A stretch of 64,000 bases of DNA from Chryseobacterium sp. Tr-659. Its GTDB lineage: Bacteria > Bacteroidota > Bacteroidia > Flavobacteriales > Weeksellaceae. Of the stretch, positions 52,751 to 62,274 are shown piece by piece. The stretch spans positions 248,001-312,000 of the forward strand of contig NZ_VWWP01000006.1 of assembly GCF_011752975.1 (NCBI RefSeq). The letters run 5' to 3'. The position numbers were made by a program, and so were the translations under genes. The notes beneath the pieces were generated by a model. The model was not told the origin of the DNA, did no database searches, and saw only the letters and a list, made by a program, of their open reading frames with translations. Position 1 is the stretch's first letter; each line of letters opens with the position of its first letter.

Positions 52751-54712
52751 ATGAAGAACCTTTTTCTAATTTTGCTTTTTTTCTCAACGACTGTATTCGC
52801 TCAAATAACCCAAACCAAAATACTTGATTTAAAATCTCCGGATGGAAAATTATGGGTTAAAATTAATTTGAATAAAACAATTCATTATACACTTTATTAT
52901 GAAAAGACTCTTCTTATTGATTCGGTAAACATCGGATTGGAAATTAGAGATAAGAAAGACATGAAAAATGTTCAAATAAAAAATTATACCTACTCCGAAC
53001 ACTCAGAAAATATCAATCCTGTAGTTCCGCTTAAATTTTCACATATTGAAAGTAGATATAATGCACTTCTTATAAATCTCAAGAATGGTTTGTCGGTAGA
53101 ATTTCGGCTATTCAATACGGCTATTGCTCATCGTCTGATTACAAACCTGAAAGAAGATATCCTAGTTTCAAATGAGCTTTTTGAAATAAATCTTCCTCAA
53201 TCATATACTATTCATGGACAAAAAGTGAATAATTTTAAAACAGCGTATGAAGAACCATACAGCCACTTTTCAACAGCTCAGTGGAAATCTGAAAATGAAA
53301 TGTTACTTTTACCAACACTTCTAACTATACCTTCAAATTTTAAATTATTAGTATCAGAAGCAGATTTAGAACAATACCCTGCTATGTTTTTGAAGAGTAA
53401 CGGATCTAATAAAATAAAGGCTGTATTCCCACATGTCCCTTTGCAATTTGGTCCTGATGGGGATAGAAGCATGAAAATATTACGCGAAGGTAATTTTATT
53501 GCCAAAACAGCAGGCAACAGAACCTTGCCATGGCGTTTTATTGTGGTAGCTCCTAAAGATAAAATATTAATAGAGAATACTATGGTCTTAAATCTGGGGC
53601 AAAAATCAGTTATTACTGATACCAGCTGGATAAAACCGGGGCAGGTAAGCTGGGAATGGTGGAGTGATGCTTCACCGTATGGTCCTGATGTAAATTTTGT
53701 AGCTGGTTATAATTTGGAAACCTATAAATATTTTATTGATTTTGCATCTAAATATAAAATACCTTATATCATTCTGGATGAAGGGTGGGCAAAATCTACA
53801 GAAGATCCATTCACTCCTAATCCAGATATTAATTTGTCTGAACTTATTTCTTATGGGAAAAAGAAAAATGTTGATCTAATATTATGGCTGCCATGGCTGA
53901 CCGTTGAAAAAAATTTTACCTTGTTCAAGACTTTTAATAGCTGGGGTATAAAAGGAATTAAGATTGATTTTATGGATAGGAGTGATCAATGGATGGTAGA
54001 TTTTTATGAAAGAGTAGCTTCGGAAGCCGCAAAAAACAAATTATTTGTAGATTTTCATGGTTCATTTAAACCGGCGGGGCTGGAATTAAAATATCCTAAT
54101 ATATTATCCTATGAAGGAGTAAGAGGAATGGAGCAAATGGGAGGAGCTATACCTGATAATAGTTTATATCTGCCTTTTATCCGTAATGCAGTTGGACCTA
54201 TGGATTATACCCCGGGAGCCATGATCAGTATGCAACCTGAAACGTATATATCCCAACGCCCAAACTCAGCAAGTATAGGAACTCGTGCCTATCAAATGGC
54301 TTTATATATAGTTTTTGAAAGTGGATTGCAAATGCTTGCTGATAATCCTACAATGTATTATAAAAATGACGATTGTACTTCTTTTATAACATCTGTTCCT
54401 ACAACATGGGATGAGACCAGGGTTATAGATGCTGAAGCTGGTCAATATTTATTGATAGCTAAAAGAAAAGGTAAAAAATGGTTTATTGGTGGAATTACTA
54501 ACAATGCGGAAAAATGGCGTGATTTCAAAATTGACCTTAATTTTTTAGACAGAAATCAAAATTATAGCATGGAAGCTTTTTCTGATGGAATCAATGCGCC
54601 AAAGCAGGCCATGGATTACAGAAGAGAGTTAAAAACAATAATTCCCAATCAAACAATTAGTATTAAGATGTCACGCAATGGAGGATGGGCAGCTATATTA
54701 AGTCCTAAATAG
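52751..54712 (+). CDS. Glycoside hydrolase family 97 (retaining type) alpha-glycosidase
   Basis: A 653-aa exported enzyme, signal peptide ending TVFAQ. The N-terminal GH97 beta-sandwich (LKSPDGKLWVKINL, VEFRLFNTAIAHRL) leads into the catalytic TIM barrel from about 280 (PGQVSWEWWSDASPYGP, YIILDEGWAKS, DLILWLPWLTV). The presence of Asp406 in GIKGIKIDFMDRSD at the nucleophile position, with Glu455 in LSYEGVRGMEQ as likely acid/base, fits the retaining GH97 subgroup known for alpha-galactosidase activity rather than the inverting SusB-type glucosidases. The C-terminal beta domain ends RNGGWAAILSPK. No susCD genes are near it. Substrate assignment is inference. Confidence 0.9.
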   Translation: MKNLFLILLFFSTTVFAQITQTKILDLKSPDGKLWVKINLNKTIHYTLYYEKTLLIDSVNIGLEIRDKKDMKNVQIKNYTYSEHSENINPVVPLKFSHIESRYNALLINLKNGLSVEFRLFNTAIAHRLITNLKEDILVSNELFEINLPQSYTIHGQKVNNFKTAYEEPYSHFSTAQWKSENEMLLLPTLLTIPSNFKLLVSEADLEQYPAMFLKSNGSNKIKAVFPHVPLQFGPDGDRSMKILREGNFIAKTAGNRTLPWRFIVVAPKDKILIENTMVLNLGQKSVITDTSWIKPGQVSWEWWSDASPYGPDVNFVAGYNLETYKYFIDFASKYKIPYIILDEGWAKSTEDPFTPNPDINLSELISYGKKKNVDLILWLPWLTVEKNFTLFKTFNSWGIKGIKIDFMDRSDQWMVDFYERVASEAAKNKLFVDFHGSFKPAGLELKYPNILSYEGVRGMEQMGGAIPDNSLYLPFIRNAVGPMDYTPGAMISMQPETYISQRPNSASIGTRAYQMALYIVFESGLQMLADNPTMYYKNDDCTSFITSVPTTWDETRVIDAEAGQYLLIAKRKGKKWFIGGITNNAEKWRDFKIDLNFLDRNQNYSMEAFSDGINAPKQAMDYRRELKTIIPNQTISIKMSRNGGWAAILSPK

Positions 54713-54748
54713 AATATCTTTTAAAAAAGATATTAAAAAGGCATTATT

Positions 54749-54780
54749 AAAAAAGTCTAGGTGTTTTAACCTGCTTTTTT
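54749..54780 (+). terminator. Imperfect terminator after GH97
   Basis: AAAAAAG ... AGGT pairs with ACCT ... CTTTTTT around a small internal bulge, ending in six T; 37 bp past the stop. Confidence 0.55.
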
Positions 54781-54915
54781 AGAATCGCCTTTCAATTAAT
54801 TCCAATAACTATGAGGTAATTGTTTTAATCGTTTATTATCGGGATAATAATAGAGATCAAAGGATTTTGTTTATTACTTTTGAATAAATATTTTTTTTCT
54901 AGATTTATTTTTTTG

Positions 54916-54939
54916 CGGCCCGCATAGGGCTGTTTTTTT
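54916..54939 (+). terminator. Second terminator-like hairpin
   Basis: Stem CGGCCC / GGGCTG (one G-T pair) with loop GCATA and a run of seven T. Similar in build to the GC hairpin at 37883-37905. Confidence 0.55.
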
Positions 54940-55269
54940 ATATAGTTAATAGAGGAAAAATCTTTTTTTTATACTTGTAAAGTGGCTTAAATCAATCTTT
55001 TAGGTCTTCAGGGTCTTTGTCCAAAAGAATATTACCATAGGTTATAAAAATCAAAACAATGTTTTGTTATTTAAGGCTTTTTTATTACTCGCTTTTTACC
55101 TATAAAACCAAAATTATTATCATTTTATTCATACTGTAATAACCTCTGGGTAATTGTTTTTGTTAAAGATTATTAATTTTTATTCATTTATTTTGTTTTG
55201 CGAAAAAACAATGGAATACCGCTGTTTTATTGTTAAATCATCTTAATTAATGTTTAATTTTTAGTATAT

Positions 55270-55974
55270 ATGAAAAAAAGAATGTGTTTTTGCTTGTTTC
55301 TGTTAGGTGCTGGTTTGTCTGCACAAAATAAGCTCAAAGTTGGATTGGATGTAGGATACACCTATAATGCTCTTAATGGAAATTTCTCAAATTTAATTGA
55401 TACAAAATACGCTGGACGTTATGGATTTGGAATAAACCTTTCCGGGGAATATATGATCTGGAAATCTCTTTTTGTTTCTACGGGTATTTCATTTTTACAA
55501 AAAAACTATAAGTATGAGAGGATCGAATCTCATAATGGTTGGTACTCTGATTATACCAATAATTTTATTAGTCTTCCTTTGATGATAGGTACATATATTT
55601 TAAATAACCCTCATCAGGATAAAGGAGTGTGGATAAAAGCAGCAGGAGGTATCTATTCAGAATATTGGATGAGTAGAAAATATGATGGACAATATCCGGT
55701 TTTTAGCGGGCTATATCCAGATGGGAACGTTCCTTATGTAAAGGTATCGGGAAAATATGATTTTAAAGAAAATGAAAATCAGTTGGATCGCTGGGGATAC
55801 GGCATACAAGGGCAGGCGCAGTTAGGCTATTCCCTTAAAAAGTTGGATATATATGCTGCATACAACTATCAATATGGGCTTTCTGACATTAATATGTATA
55901 ATGAGGATAAAAATAAAAAAGAGTCTTTTCGATCTTATATGATTTCTCTTGGGCTTTCTTACAAATTTAATTAA
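55270..55974 (+). CDS. Outer-membrane beta-barrel protein (PorT-like)
   Basis: A 234-aa outer-membrane protein; signal peptide ends GLSAQ. The rest alternates aromatic and hydrophobic residues typical of an eight- or ten-strand barrel (GVWIKAAGGIYSEYWMS, LDIYAAYNYQYGLSDI) and ends in SLGLSYKFN, the terminal strand with a near-C-terminal Phe recognised by the Bam machinery. It belongs to the broad PorT/OMP_b-brl_2 group. It precedes the S41-like lipoprotein by 26 bp, so the two are probably an operon. Confidence 0.85.
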   Translation: MKKRMCFCLFLLGAGLSAQNKLKVGLDVGYTYNALNGNFSNLIDTKYAGRYGFGINLSGEYMIWKSLFVSTGISFLQKNYKYERIESHNGWYSDYTNNFISLPLMIGTYILNNPHQDKGVWIKAAGGIYSEYWMSRKYDGQYPVFSGLYPDGNVPYVKVSGKYDFKENENQLDRWGYGIQGQAQLGYSLKKLDIYAAYNYQYGLSDINMYNEDKNKKESFRSYMISLGLSYKFN

Positions 55975-56000
55975 CACTTTATTTAATACCACTTTTAATT

Positions 56001-57677
56001 ATGAGAAAAAAAATTATGAAAATACCTTTTTGGGTGCTGAGCTTTTTTTTGTTGATGACCTCTTTAGGGTCTTGTGTAAAAGATGACGAACTATCTATAA
56101 CAGAACCTACACGATATACTAATGCTGATGTTAAGTCATATGCAGATCTTTTCAAAATATTCTGGACAGTAATGGATCAGCGGTATGCGTATTTCTATGA
56201 ACAAAAGAAAACAGGTGGTATGGATTGGAATGCTGTTTATCATGAATATTATCCTAAGTTTGCTGCATTGAAGACTTTTGGGAGAAGTACAGAAAACGAT
56301 GGTGATATTGATGCGGACCAAAAAAAAGCTCAGAAATATTTTGAAGAAATTATCAATCCTATTATGGATGTGCATTTTTATGTTAAAATTTCGATGCCAG
56401 TTTCGAATAATGGTATTATAGGTACTTATACATTTGAAGGGAATGCGAGAAAGAAAGTTGGAGCAGCTAATAAATATTATTTTGATTTGAAATATAATTA
56501 TATGAAAGATAAGCTGGCAGAAGGTTCATTATTATCGGAAAGCGAACTATTAGCTGGAAACTTAAAATCAAACCCTGATATTTATTATTTCAGCTTTGCT
56601 GAGTTCAGTCTTGCGAAAAATTGGAAAATTAATCTAAAAGATAGGTATCTAAGTCCGGATCCTGGAAATAGCTCATTATTGACAGTTGCTGATATTGAAA
56701 AAAGCACCAAATTGAATGAAATTAAAGATGTGAACCTAAGGACTAAGGTAAAAAACTTTACGATTGGTATTTTAAATCAATGGAATGCTTTTCCTGCTTC
56801 CGATGAGGTTAAAACTTTTAAAGATCAGCTGGCAATTTTTAAAACTAGTGAAATAATTTCAGATGCCTTCATAGAAACAACCAAAAAAGCATTGACGAAA
56901 TCTAAAAACTTAATTGCTTATAATAAGGAAAAGACTTATGGAGATCTTTTAACAAATGAGAGTGGAGCTTATATTGAATGGTTTGTGGGTAAAATGAATA
57001 ATCATGTAAATTATGGATATGTCTTTCCTCATTTTCAAAATAGCGCAATGGAAATAATAAGTAGAGCTCCTTTTTATAAAAAATTTCTAAATCCGTTACA
57101 CAAAGGGGATTTTAAGAAAATTATTATTGACTTAAGGTCTAATGGAGGAGGAATGCTTATAGATGCCCGCTTTTTTTCAGACCGATTTATTACTCAAAAT
57201 AAAATATGGGGATATCAGAGAACAAAAGAGGGGAATGGACAATTTAACTATACACCCTGGGTTCCTACGTATGCAAATCCTCATCAATTTGGAATTCCTT
57301 CAAATATTCCTATTGCCATTTTAACAGACAAAGGAAGTGTAAGCATGGCAGAAATTACAACGATGATGTTAAAAAGTCAGGGAAACCAGGTTGTTTCCAT
57401 AGGAGATTACACCGCCGGAGGAACTGCAGGATTATCCAGTGATCTGGATGAGTTTAATGGAGGAATAATCGATAAAGTTACAGGGTATCTTCAATTCTAT
57501 ATGCCGCTAATGGCGTTTAAAAATGCTGATGGGCAAGTGATAGAAGGGATTGGAGTAAAGCCTGATATTTATGTTACTCCACCAACTGATGCGGAGATCA
57601 ATACGATGAAAAATAGTCCTTCCGCCTTTATAGATAGAGTGATGAACGAGGCCATAAAATATATTTCTTCTAAATAA
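56001..57677 (+). CDS. S41-family peptidase-like lipoprotein, probably surface-exposed
   Basis: A 558-aa lipoprotein. The lipobox SLGSC is followed by VKDDE, close to the Lys-Asp-Asp-Glu signal that sends lipoproteins to the cell surface in Flavobacteria. The C-terminal third is an S41/tail-specific protease core: KKIIIDLRSNGGGM, AILTDKGSVSMAEITTMML with the candidate nucleophile Ser, and SIGDYTAGG. No clear PDZ domain is seen; the large helical insert (about 130-330) is unusual. The usual Lys general base cannot be placed with certainty. Function may be cleavage of surface proteins or peptide processing, together with the barrel protein encoded just upstream. Confidence 0.85.
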   Translation: MRKKIMKIPFWVLSFFLLMTSLGSCVKDDELSITEPTRYTNADVKSYADLFKIFWTVMDQRYAYFYEQKKTGGMDWNAVYHEYYPKFAALKTFGRSTENDGDIDADQKKAQKYFEEIINPIMDVHFYVKISMPVSNNGIIGTYTFEGNARKKVGAANKYYFDLKYNYMKDKLAEGSLLSESELLAGNLKSNPDIYYFSFAEFSLAKNWKINLKDRYLSPDPGNSSLLTVADIEKSTKLNEIKDVNLRTKVKNFTIGILNQWNAFPASDEVKTFKDQLAIFKTSEIISDAFIETTKKALTKSKNLIAYNKEKTYGDLLTNESGAYIEWFVGKMNNHVNYGYVFPHFQNSAMEIISRAPFYKKFLNPLHKGDFKKIIIDLRSNGGGMLIDARFFSDRFITQNKIWGYQRTKEGNGQFNYTPWVPTYANPHQFGIPSNIPIAILTDKGSVSMAEITTMMLKSQGNQVVSIGDYTAGGTAGLSSDLDEFNGGIIDKVTGYLQFYMPLMAFKNADGQVIEGIGVKPDIYVTPPTDAEINTMKNSPSAFIDRVMNEAIKYISSK

Positions 57678-57694
57678 CATTATTTTTTAAAACC

Positions 57695-57729
57695 AAATAT
57701 GAGAAGCTATTGCTTCTCATATTTTTTTT
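57695..57729 (+). terminator. Strong terminator after the S41 gene
   Basis: Perfect 13-bp stem AAATATGAGAAGC / GCTTCTCATATTT with a TATT loop, followed by a T tract, 18 bp past the stop. Confidence 0.93.
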
Positions 57730-58161
57730 AATAATCAAATAGATGTATAGACTTGCTGATATTATTTTATCTGTTGTGTACACAGTATGATGATTTATTT
57801 TGTAATGCAGCATGTTTTTCTTGCATTTTTAATGTAACGCTCTATCAAAAGGTATATATCGGCTTTTATTAGACGTTAAGAACTACCAGGTTAAATAGAG
57901 GGTATATCAATTGTATACTGAGGTAATCTCTTACTTTATAAATTTACTGCTTCCAACAAAATATTGGAGAAAAATCAGTTGTTTAAAGTTTAAATAATCC
58001 TCTTTCTCATACTATAAGTAAAATCCAGCCTGAAGTCATTTTCCAGGCTGGACTAGCTATATTATATCATCATCCAGAAATAATTTTTCTACAGATGGAA
58101 GAAAAATTGCTTTGGCAGTTCCTTCAAAGTAAAACTTAATTAAAATTCATTTTTTATAGTA
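57730..58161. other. Convergent intergenic region
   Basis: About 430 bp between convergent genes. It contains the terminator hairpin at 58024-58052. The rest has no credible gene. Confidence 0.5.
58024..58052 (-). terminator. Terminator for the minus-strand pair
   Basis: Perfect 9-bp stem TCCAGCCTG / CAGGCTGGA with an 11-nt loop. On the minus strand it is followed by TTTTAC. It lies 110 bp past the stop at 58162. Confidence 0.7.
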
Positions 58162-59166
58162 TTACTTTTCAAAAAGTTGAAAGCTAAAATCCTTTATTTT
58201 AATATTTAAAAGTTTCTTTTCATTAATGGAATAATTTCCAGCAAAATTTCCAGCATTGGTTTTAAAAATAGATCTTTTAGGTTTTATTATGATTTCCAGT
58301 ACATTATTAGAAGAATTAAGTGCTGTGTTAGATAAATCTATAATATAAAATTTACCAGCATCCTTTACTCCGCTCGAAGCTTGTGGAATATCAAAAACTA
58401 CATCAGCATAGGTTGAAACAATATTGTTGTTGATGTTAAATTCAATATCATAAACAAGCCAGTTCCCATTATTAATAATCGCATTATCAATTGTTGCAGT
58501 AGATATCTTATAATCAAAAGATAAGATTGCGTACTTATCAGTGCCTATTTTATTCTTATTAAATGTAATTCGATATGAATAATCAAATTGTGTTGTAGTT
58601 GGTGGAATACATTCATTCGGATGCGCGGATATATTACAATTCCCAATGAGTTGAGAATAAGAATATACTCTTGTTACAGCATCATTAATATTGAAAGATC
58701 TTAAAGATGTTAAAGAATAGCTGTTATATTCAGGAATATCATTTGTACTGGCTACTTTGTACCAGGCAGGTGTATCAGAGGTCCCGGAATTATAGTACAT
58801 ACCTGTTCCTCCCTGTAATGAATTATTAATGTTGTATATCAGAAGCCCATTAGCAGGTTTTGTTATAGTCTGTTTATCTGTTTTAGACTGGAGACTTATT
58901 TTTGGAAGAAGAACACCTTTATTTTCTGACTTCAAATGCATTACTGCAGAGCTATCGGGGAGGATAGTCCCGATTCCCATACTTCCTGAAGAGGTAAAAA
59001 CAATATCATTGGCTTGCTGAATGGTTGTAGGAACTCCCGTTTTTGGGTTATCCTTTTTCCCATCAATATGAAACATCGTTTGCGGATTAGCAGTGTTAAT
59101 ACCAATCTGACTTCTATAAAGGTTGGACCATAAGAGTAGAATAAAATATGTAATATATTTAGCCAT
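58162..59166 (-). CDS. Secreted protein of the 'IGINTANP' family, 1
   Basis: A 334-aa exported protein. After the signal peptide comes QIGINTANPQTMFHIDGKK, a start shared by many Flavobacteriia secreted proteins, then GSMGIGTILPDSSAVMHL and KGVLLPKISLQSKTDK, repeated beta-strand modules like phage tail-fibre stalks. The C-terminal about 180 residues are a unique beta domain (DKYAILSFDYKISTATI, VLEIIIKPKRSIF). No sorting domain at the end. It follows its neighbour at 60102 by 42 bp and may share its transcript. Function unknown. Confidence 0.83.
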   Translation of the reverse strand: MAKYITYFILLLWSNLYRSQIGINTANPQTMFHIDGKKDNPKTGVPTTIQQANDIVFTSSGSMGIGTILPDSSAVMHLKSENKGVLLPKISLQSKTDKQTITKPANGLLIYNINNSLQGGTGMYYNSGTSDTPAWYKVASTNDIPEYNSYSLTSLRSFNINDAVTRVYSYSQLIGNCNISAHPNECIPPTTTQFDYSYRITFNKNKIGTDKYAILSFDYKISTATIDNAIINNGNWLVYDIEFNINNNIVSTYADVVFDIPQASSGVKDAGKFYIIDLSNTALNSSNNVLEIIIKPKRSIFKTNAGNFAGNYSINEKKLLNIKIKDFSFQLFEK

Positions 59167-59208
59167 AATCTTCAGTTTTTTGAATGTTTATTCCGGGTTA
59201 AGAATGAT

Positions 59209-60102
59209 CTAATTGGATTCTATTAAGCTTCCTGCTCTTGTGGCGTGAATAATGTTCTCAGCCCATCCGCCTCCTACGGTAGCAACTTTTACTGGTTTAA
59301 ACATCACGCCTAAAAAGCTGCCTGTACTTAAGTCTGTAGAAGCTTTTGTCTGGCCTGCGATATAATAATATGTTTTAGGTTTATCACTCGTATTATGAAT
59401 AATTAAAGAGCCTGAGAGCAAGGCCATATCAACTGTATTTATAGGGAGTAGCCCACTGATAAGGGTGGGCCCGCCAGCTTCAATATCGTTTGTAATTTTG
59501 CAGTCTCCAAAATTAGTTCCGCATTTCGAGTCTGAAAAAGAGGTTCTTATCCAGATGGCATTTCCTATTATTGGAGCTATTCCACCACCACCATCCCGTA
59601 TCAACAACGTATAAGCAGTCACAAACCAGTCGCCTGGAGGCAGGGTGATGTAAGATCCGGTATTAGCATAGCCATCAATACTCTTGAATGGAATGTCTAA
59701 TCCATTACCTCTTTTTCCTCTTATATAATCTAATTTGTAAGGTGCCCAGACAGCATCACCGCTATCATCCAGGGAAGTGAGTACATACCCTTTTTGTTGA
59801 TTGCCATCTTTTATTCTAATGGCTGGAATAACAGATGATGGATTATTTTGTCCAGGTCCTGTTATATCCAAGCTTCTTTGAGGATTTATATTTCCAATTC
59901 CAAGAGCAGCATTCCCATTAATTGTTTTAATAGAAACATCATCTGAAGTCTGTTTTTCTGAAAAATTATCACCGGAGGTAGGGTTGTTTTTTAATAGATC
60001 TATATGGATGTTAGCCTTTGGATTGGGAGTGTTAAATCCAATTTGAGCATGTATGCACATTGAAAAATATAAAAAACTTAGAAGTTCGATTTTTTTTCTC
60101 AT
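59209..60102 (-). CDS. Secreted protein of the 'IGINTANP' family, 2
   Basis: A 297-aa exported protein with the same start pattern (QIGFNTPNPKANIHIDLL, then GNAALGIGNINPQRSLDI) and a linker GYVLTSLDDSGDAVWAPYKL seen in such proteins. The C-terminal part (ITLPPGDWFVTAYTLLI, LLSGSLIIHNTSDKPKTYYY) looks like a C1q/TNF-like jelly roll. It is first of a two-gene unit. TACCTTTG at 60158-60165 on the minus strand, 55 bp upstream, fits the -7 box; the -33 triplet reads TTC rather than TTG. Confidence 0.83.
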   Translation of the reverse strand: MRKKIELLSFLYFSMCIHAQIGFNTPNPKANIHIDLLKNNPTSGDNFSEKQTSDDVSIKTINGNAALGIGNINPQRSLDITGPGQNNPSSVIPAIRIKDGNQQKGYVLTSLDDSGDAVWAPYKLDYIRGKRGNGLDIPFKSIDGYANTGSYITLPPGDWFVTAYTLLIRDGGGGIAPIIGNAIWIRTSFSDSKCGTNFGDCKITNDIEAGGPTLISGLLPINTVDMALLSGSLIIHNTSDKPKTYYYIAGQTKASTDLSTGSFLGVMFKPVKVATVGGGWAENIIHATRAGSLIESN

Positions 60103-60536
60103 AATTTATAGTGTTTGTTTTGAATAATGATAATATATAATCATAGGTAATATTTTGCAAAGGTATTTATAAGTTGTTATTGTGAATTGTTTATTGTCTT
60201 GAAATCCAATTACTTGTAGGTTAGTCTTTTTAATGGTCGGCGTAATAATATTTACCGTCCTGAGATTAATAATGCCATATTTCAATTAATCTGATTGAAA
60301 TCCTTATTGGGCAGGTAATACATTGAATTGCTCTTACCAAGAGTATTAGGTTAATTAGCTCTCGATTTAGAGCAGTTAACTTTAGTTAACATTAGTTAGT
60401 TGATTATTAACAGTTTACCTTGTGTAGCTTATTTAAGTTTGCAGTATAGATTTAGGATAACTTAATAACACCAGGTTCCTGTATAATTCAGTTATTAAAT
60501 GGTATTAAGCTATTTCCATGATGAAAAAAGACGGGA
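60103..60536. other. Intergenic region before the thioredoxin remnant
   Basis: About 430 bp, AT-rich, with the likely promoter of the minus-strand pair near 60158 and nothing else that I can identify. Confidence 0.5.
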
Positions 60537-60680
60537 TTTCAGGTATGCATCCAGAGTATGGAACTTGCCAAGAAAGAGGATGATGCCATCCTGACTGACT
60601 TCACGGGATACAGACATGAAAATTGTAGAGACATAGAGGAATTCGTGTGGAGCGAGCCATATATCTTACTTACAGAATGA
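60537..60680 (+). pseudogene. Remnant of a DsbD-like thioredoxin-domain gene
   Basis: In one frame this reads MELAKKEDDAILTDFTGY, RHENCRDIEEFVWSEPY, then a stop at 678-680 of this kilobase. It matches the DsbD C-terminal thioredoxin pattern known from Bacteroidetes (ELAKKENKPILIDFTGY, VNCRKMEENVWSDP). The first Cys of CxxC is gone (Arg-His-Glu-Asn-Cys instead), there is no upstream membrane part, and the frame stops at once. Only about 48 codons remain. It lies 83 bp before an intact thioredoxin-fold gene. Confidence 0.7.
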
Positions 60681-60763
60681 TGTTGTATCAGCTTCTCAAA
60701 AAAATCCTTGAATGTGGGATGAATTATTATAAAAAAAACATATTAATTAAAAAAAAAGAAATT

Positions 60764-61957
60764 ATGAACGTAAAAAGAGCAGGTAGTATATTGCTGATTT
60801 TATTGAGCTTATTTATGTTTGGGCAAGAGAATAAAGGAATCAGATTTGAAGAAAAAAGCTTCCAAGCCCTATTAGACATGGCCAAGAAAGAAAACAAACT
60901 TATTTTTATAGATGCCTATACAGTATGGTGCGCACCATGTAAGTTGATGTCAAAGAATATTTTTCCTTTAACCTCTGTTGGAGATTATTATAATTCCAGA
61001 TTTATCAATGCTAAATTTGATATGGAAAAAGGTGATGGAATTAATATAGCCCAAAAATATAATATAAAATCATTTCCAACTTACTTATTCTTGGACGGAG
61101 ATGGGAATGTTATTCATTTAGCTGGTGGGTCTTATAATGAAGTAGAATTTATAGATTTAGGAAAAGCTGCAGAAGATCCCAACAAGAATATTCAGGGCCT
61201 AAAAAATAAGTTTGAAAATGGAGATCGGGATTCTAGTTTGGTTAAAACTCTTTATAATCTTCTAAGGTTCCAAAGTAATAATTTTGCGGATAAGGTAATT
61301 GTTGCCTATTTTGATATAATAAAGGATCAGGAAATTACGAAGGACGATGTTAAAAGCCTATTAGTATTTATTCAGGATTCTGATAGCCCGAAATACAAGA
61401 TTGTTAAAAATAAGGAAAAAGTTATTAGAGGATTAATCGGGGATAAAGAATATAAATCTTTTATTGATCAGATAATGATTAAAGATGTTTTTAAAAAATC
61501 ATATGATCCTAATACTAAAAAAATTGACGAACAGAATTTTCTCCGGGAAACTGAAAAGTTTTTAGGGAAAATAAAAGCAAAAAGTGCCTTGTTGAATATG
61601 AAGGCAAACATAGCGCTTGAAAACAAGGATTATCAATCTTATGAGCAAATAATATCAGAACAATTTAAAATAATATCTAAAGATGCAGATCCCGAAGAAC
61701 TCTTTCAGGCAGCATGGAGATTTAATTATTTGTTCACTAATCCTGAGTCTCTTAAAAAAGCAATTGTCTGGTGCAAAGAGTCTATTAAAAGAAGTGGTGA
61801 AACTTATGCAAATACGAAGACTCTGGCTGCACTTTATAAAAAAACCGGAGATCACAAAAAAGCTCTCATAGAAGCACAAAAGTCATTAAGTCTTTCAAAA
61901 AAGAAGGGAATTGAAAATCGAGAAGCTGAGGATTTAATTCAATCATTGACTCAATAA
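60764..61957 (+). CDS. Exported thioredoxin-fold protein with helical C-terminal domain
   Basis: A 397-aa protein. The ATG at 60764 begins a signal peptide (RAGSILLILLSLFMFGQ); the longer frame from 60647 runs through the DsbD-like remnant region and is not used. Residues about 25-140 are a thioredoxin domain with active site TVWCAPCKLM (Cys-Ala-Pro-Cys) and the cis-Pro in KSFPTYLFLD. The remaining about 250 residues are helical, with TPR-like repeats (ANTKTLAALYKKTGDHKKAL). It would act on periplasmic disulfides. Relatives in Bacteroidetes assist folding of secreted proteins, which suits a region rich in exported proteins. Confidence 0.88.
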   Translation: MNVKRAGSILLILLSLFMFGQENKGIRFEEKSFQALLDMAKKENKLIFIDAYTVWCAPCKLMSKNIFPLTSVGDYYNSRFINAKFDMEKGDGINIAQKYNIKSFPTYLFLDGDGNVIHLAGGSYNEVEFIDLGKAAEDPNKNIQGLKNKFENGDRDSSLVKTLYNLLRFQSNNFADKVIVAYFDIIKDQEITKDDVKSLLVFIQDSDSPKYKIVKNKEKVIRGLIGDKEYKSFIDQIMIKDVFKKSYDPNTKKIDEQNFLRETEKFLGKIKAKSALLNMKANIALENKDYQSYEQIISEQFKIISKDADPEELFQAAWRFNYLFTNPESLKKAIVWCKESIKRSGETYANTKTLAALYKKTGDHKKALIEAQKSLSLSKKKGIENREAEDLIQSLTQ

Positions 61958-62058
61958 TATTTTACACCCATGCGATTTGAGATCGAAAGAGTTGTTTTAA
62001 TATAAAAAAATACAAATGATTATATTATATAGAAGATGATTTTAGATACAATTTTATA

Positions 62059-62253
62059 TTAGATGCTGTTTTTAGATTTTTTTATAGAAATTGTAGCTGC
62101 TATATCACTCAAAACAAGTAAAGAAATTTGTGAAAGCCATTTCCAGATTGAAATGGCTTCCTCTTCTAGATCTTCGGCTAAATAAACTCCCATATGATTT
62201 GTTTCCGTTGTTTCGTTTGTAGTAGAAGTGTTTTTGTGAAAAAATATTTCCAT
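62059..62253 (-). CDS. Possible small protein (64 aa)
   Basis: A 64-residue frame, starting MEIFFHKNTSTTNETTETNH, with an amphipathic or weakly hydrophobic helix (ISIWKWLSQISLLVLSDIAA). It lies 21 bp after the 84-aa frame on the same strand and downstream of the HTH module, so the four could form one transcript. No family recognised and no Shine-Dalgarno site visible; low-complexity AT-rich DNA could give such a frame by chance. Confidence 0.45.
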   Translation of the reverse strand: MEIFFHKNTSTTNETTETNHMGVYLAEDLEEEAISIWKWLSQISLLVLSDIAATISIKKSKNSI

Positions 62254-62274
62254 AAATATAAAGTTGATGGTATG

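Larger units (their letters stand above)
54713..55269. other. Intergenic region after GH97
   Basis: 557 bp without a gene. Directly after the stop is a 22-bp AT palindrome (AATATCTTTT / AAAAGATATT, 54713-54734), then two possible terminators at 54749-54780 and 54916-54939. The right part is very AT-rich and should hold the promoter of the next operon. Confidence 0.55.

Noticed and set aside
60647..60763. Upstream extension of the thioredoxin-fold protein by 39 codons
   Set aside because: It starts inside the DsbD-like remnant in another frame and would bury the signal peptide; the ATG at 60764 is better.
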